From positions 1-64,000 of the forward strand of contig JAIBBF010000004.1 of NCBI GenBank assembly GCA_019694795.1: a stretch of 64,000 bases of DNA, written 5' to 3'. Positions within the stretch are counted from its first letter, which is position 1, and the number at the start of each line of letters is the position of its first letter. Positions 63,503 through 64,000 of this stretch are shown here, piece by piece. Source of the stretch: Flavobacteriales bacterium (lineage in GTDB: Bacteria; Bacteroidota; Bacteroidia; Flavobacteriales_D; UBA2798). Made by a program: the position numbers and the translations under genes. The notes beneath the pieces are model-generated. The model did not search any database. It worked only from the letters and a program-made list of their open reading frames with translations, and had not been told where the DNA came from.

Positions 63503-63510
63503 CAAATATA
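63503..63510 (-). promoter_or_regulatory. -7 box TATATTTG for the kinase operon
   Basis: This exact TAnnTTTG match lies 2 bp before ATG 63500. RNA would begin inside that codon, so either the box is unused or translation starts at ATG 63470. Confidence 0.35.
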
Positions 63511-63553
63511 ATACCGTGCGCGACAAAATATTGAATCGGGTGATTAAAAAATA

Positions 63554-63588
63554 TGACCAAGGTCAGTCTTTTTGTTTGACCACTGTCA
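63554..63588. promoter_or_regulatory. Tandem Crp/Fnr-type sites TGACCAAGGTCA and TGACCACTGTCA
   Basis: Two palindromes of the form TGAC-N4-GTCA (63554-63565 and 63577-63588) share 10 of 12 bases and are spaced 23 bp start to start, about two helical turns. Read as TGA-N6-TCA they have the geometry of Crp, Fnr and FixK boxes. They lie between the kinase/regulator operon and the divergent coiled-coil gene. The second is centred near -41.5 from the expected start of the rightward transcript. Confidence 0.6.
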
Positions 63589-63660
63589 TTCTCATCTTCT
63601 TACGACTTAGCGTTATTTGTAGTGTAAATACATCGAAATACTGACCAAAAAACCTGAATT

Positions 63661-64000
63661 ATGGAAAAGATGAAAACAGAAAAAGCGTATACCCTGCATG
63701 TGGAGCATTCTCAATGGCTCGAAAACTTGAAATTTTATGATGATGAAATCGGAATACTCCGTTCCAGAATCACCGAGGTGGCAGCAAAAAATACTTCACA
63801 GGAAGTAATGAAAGAAATTGAGCATTTTCAAAATCAGTTGATCATTCAGAAAAATGAAATTGACGAGTTGCGTCATGCGATTAAAGACCATGAAAACTAC
63901 ATCGAAAATGCCGTAGCTCAAAATCCGGCTGCTGATCATAAATACGTGAACGATCATGTCGTTGAACGCGATCGTATGGATAGCTTTGAGAAACTGTTTA
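63661..64000 (+). CDS. Coiled-coil protein of unknown function, 3' end outside the window
   Basis: An open frame starts at ATG 63661 and runs off the right edge after 113 codons. It reads MEKMKTEKAYTLHVEHSQWL and continues as charged heptad-like helices (FYDDEIGILRSRITEV, IIQKNEIDELRHAIKDHE), so a long soluble coiled coil is expected. The frame is clean and the codon use matches the neighbours. A second ATG at 63670 is possible. It lies downstream of two Crp/Fnr-type sites and a partial -7 box (TTTG at 63616-63619), so it may be a target of the adjacent regulator. No family is recognised. Confidence 0.78.
   Translation, partial: MEKMKTEKAYTLHVEHSQWLENLKFYDDEIGILRSRITEVAAKNTSQEVMKEIEHFQNQLIIQKNEIDELRHAIKDHENYIENAVAQNPAADHKYVNDHVVERDRMDSFEKLF

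Overview
The window is a contiguous piece of a Bacteroidota chromosome, most likely Flavobacteriales or a close relative. The lineage is read from gene content: an LpxC-FabZ fusion, the type IX secretion regulator PorX, a protein with a type IX (type A) sorting tail, an OmpA protein with thrombospondin type-3 repeats, and the Bacteroidota -7 promoter box TAnnTTTG in front of many genes. The DNA is AT-rich, genes are tightly packed, and most strand switches carry little spacer. No rRNA, tRNA, CRISPR array or complete insertion sequence was recognised.

Layout. Positions 1-217 hold the N-terminus of a REP-associated tyrosine transposase running off the left edge and a GC-rich REP-like hairpin with a GTAG foot. 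Positions 292-17803 form an N-glycan and amino-sugar cluster: SSS symporter, a 38-aa membrane peptide, a PIG-L-type deacetylase, a UDP-xylose synthase-like enzyme, a FucP-type permease, ROK kinase, GH20 hexosaminidase, glycosylasparaginase, GH2 beta-mannosidase, CutC and GH92 alpha-mannosidase. Together these could take a high-mannose glycan apart down to the Asn-GlcNAc bond, import the sugars and phosphorylate them; no SusC/SusD pair is present. Positions 17804-18448 are the only long stretch without a confident gene. Positions 18449-24014 carry nucleotide-sugar and LPS-core genes (ugd, a DegT aminotransferase, an outer-membrane protein, waaA, hldD).

Positions 24011-30145 hold a PLP desulfhydrase/deaminase, an alpha/beta hydrolase, a TPR protein, a TetA-like exporter and an unknown protein with a decayed transglutaminase fold behind a structured leader. 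Positions 30209-34597 are the lipid A block recX, ABC ATPase, lpxA, lpxC-fabZ, lpxD (all minus). Positions 34709-41506 hold a two-gene unknown operon, a small membrane protein, an HD phosphohydrolase and porX. Positions 41567-49193 hold a type IX cargo protein, a PafA-like phosphatase, two small envelope genes and the OmpA/TSP3 protein.

Positions 49307-58582 include a large beta-propeller membrane-anchored protein, rnhB, a GT4 glycosyltransferase, a Wzz-like protein, an O-antigen ligase-like protein, a PP2C phosphatase and a second LpxD paralogue. Positions 58661-64000 hold an outer-membrane protein, a subtilase, and a two-component system whose response regulator is fused to a Crp/Fnr module. 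The latter faces a coiled-coil gene across an intergenic region carrying two TGAC-N4-GTCA palindromes 23 bp apart. That regulatory region and the REP/RAYT locus are the most unusual parts of the window.
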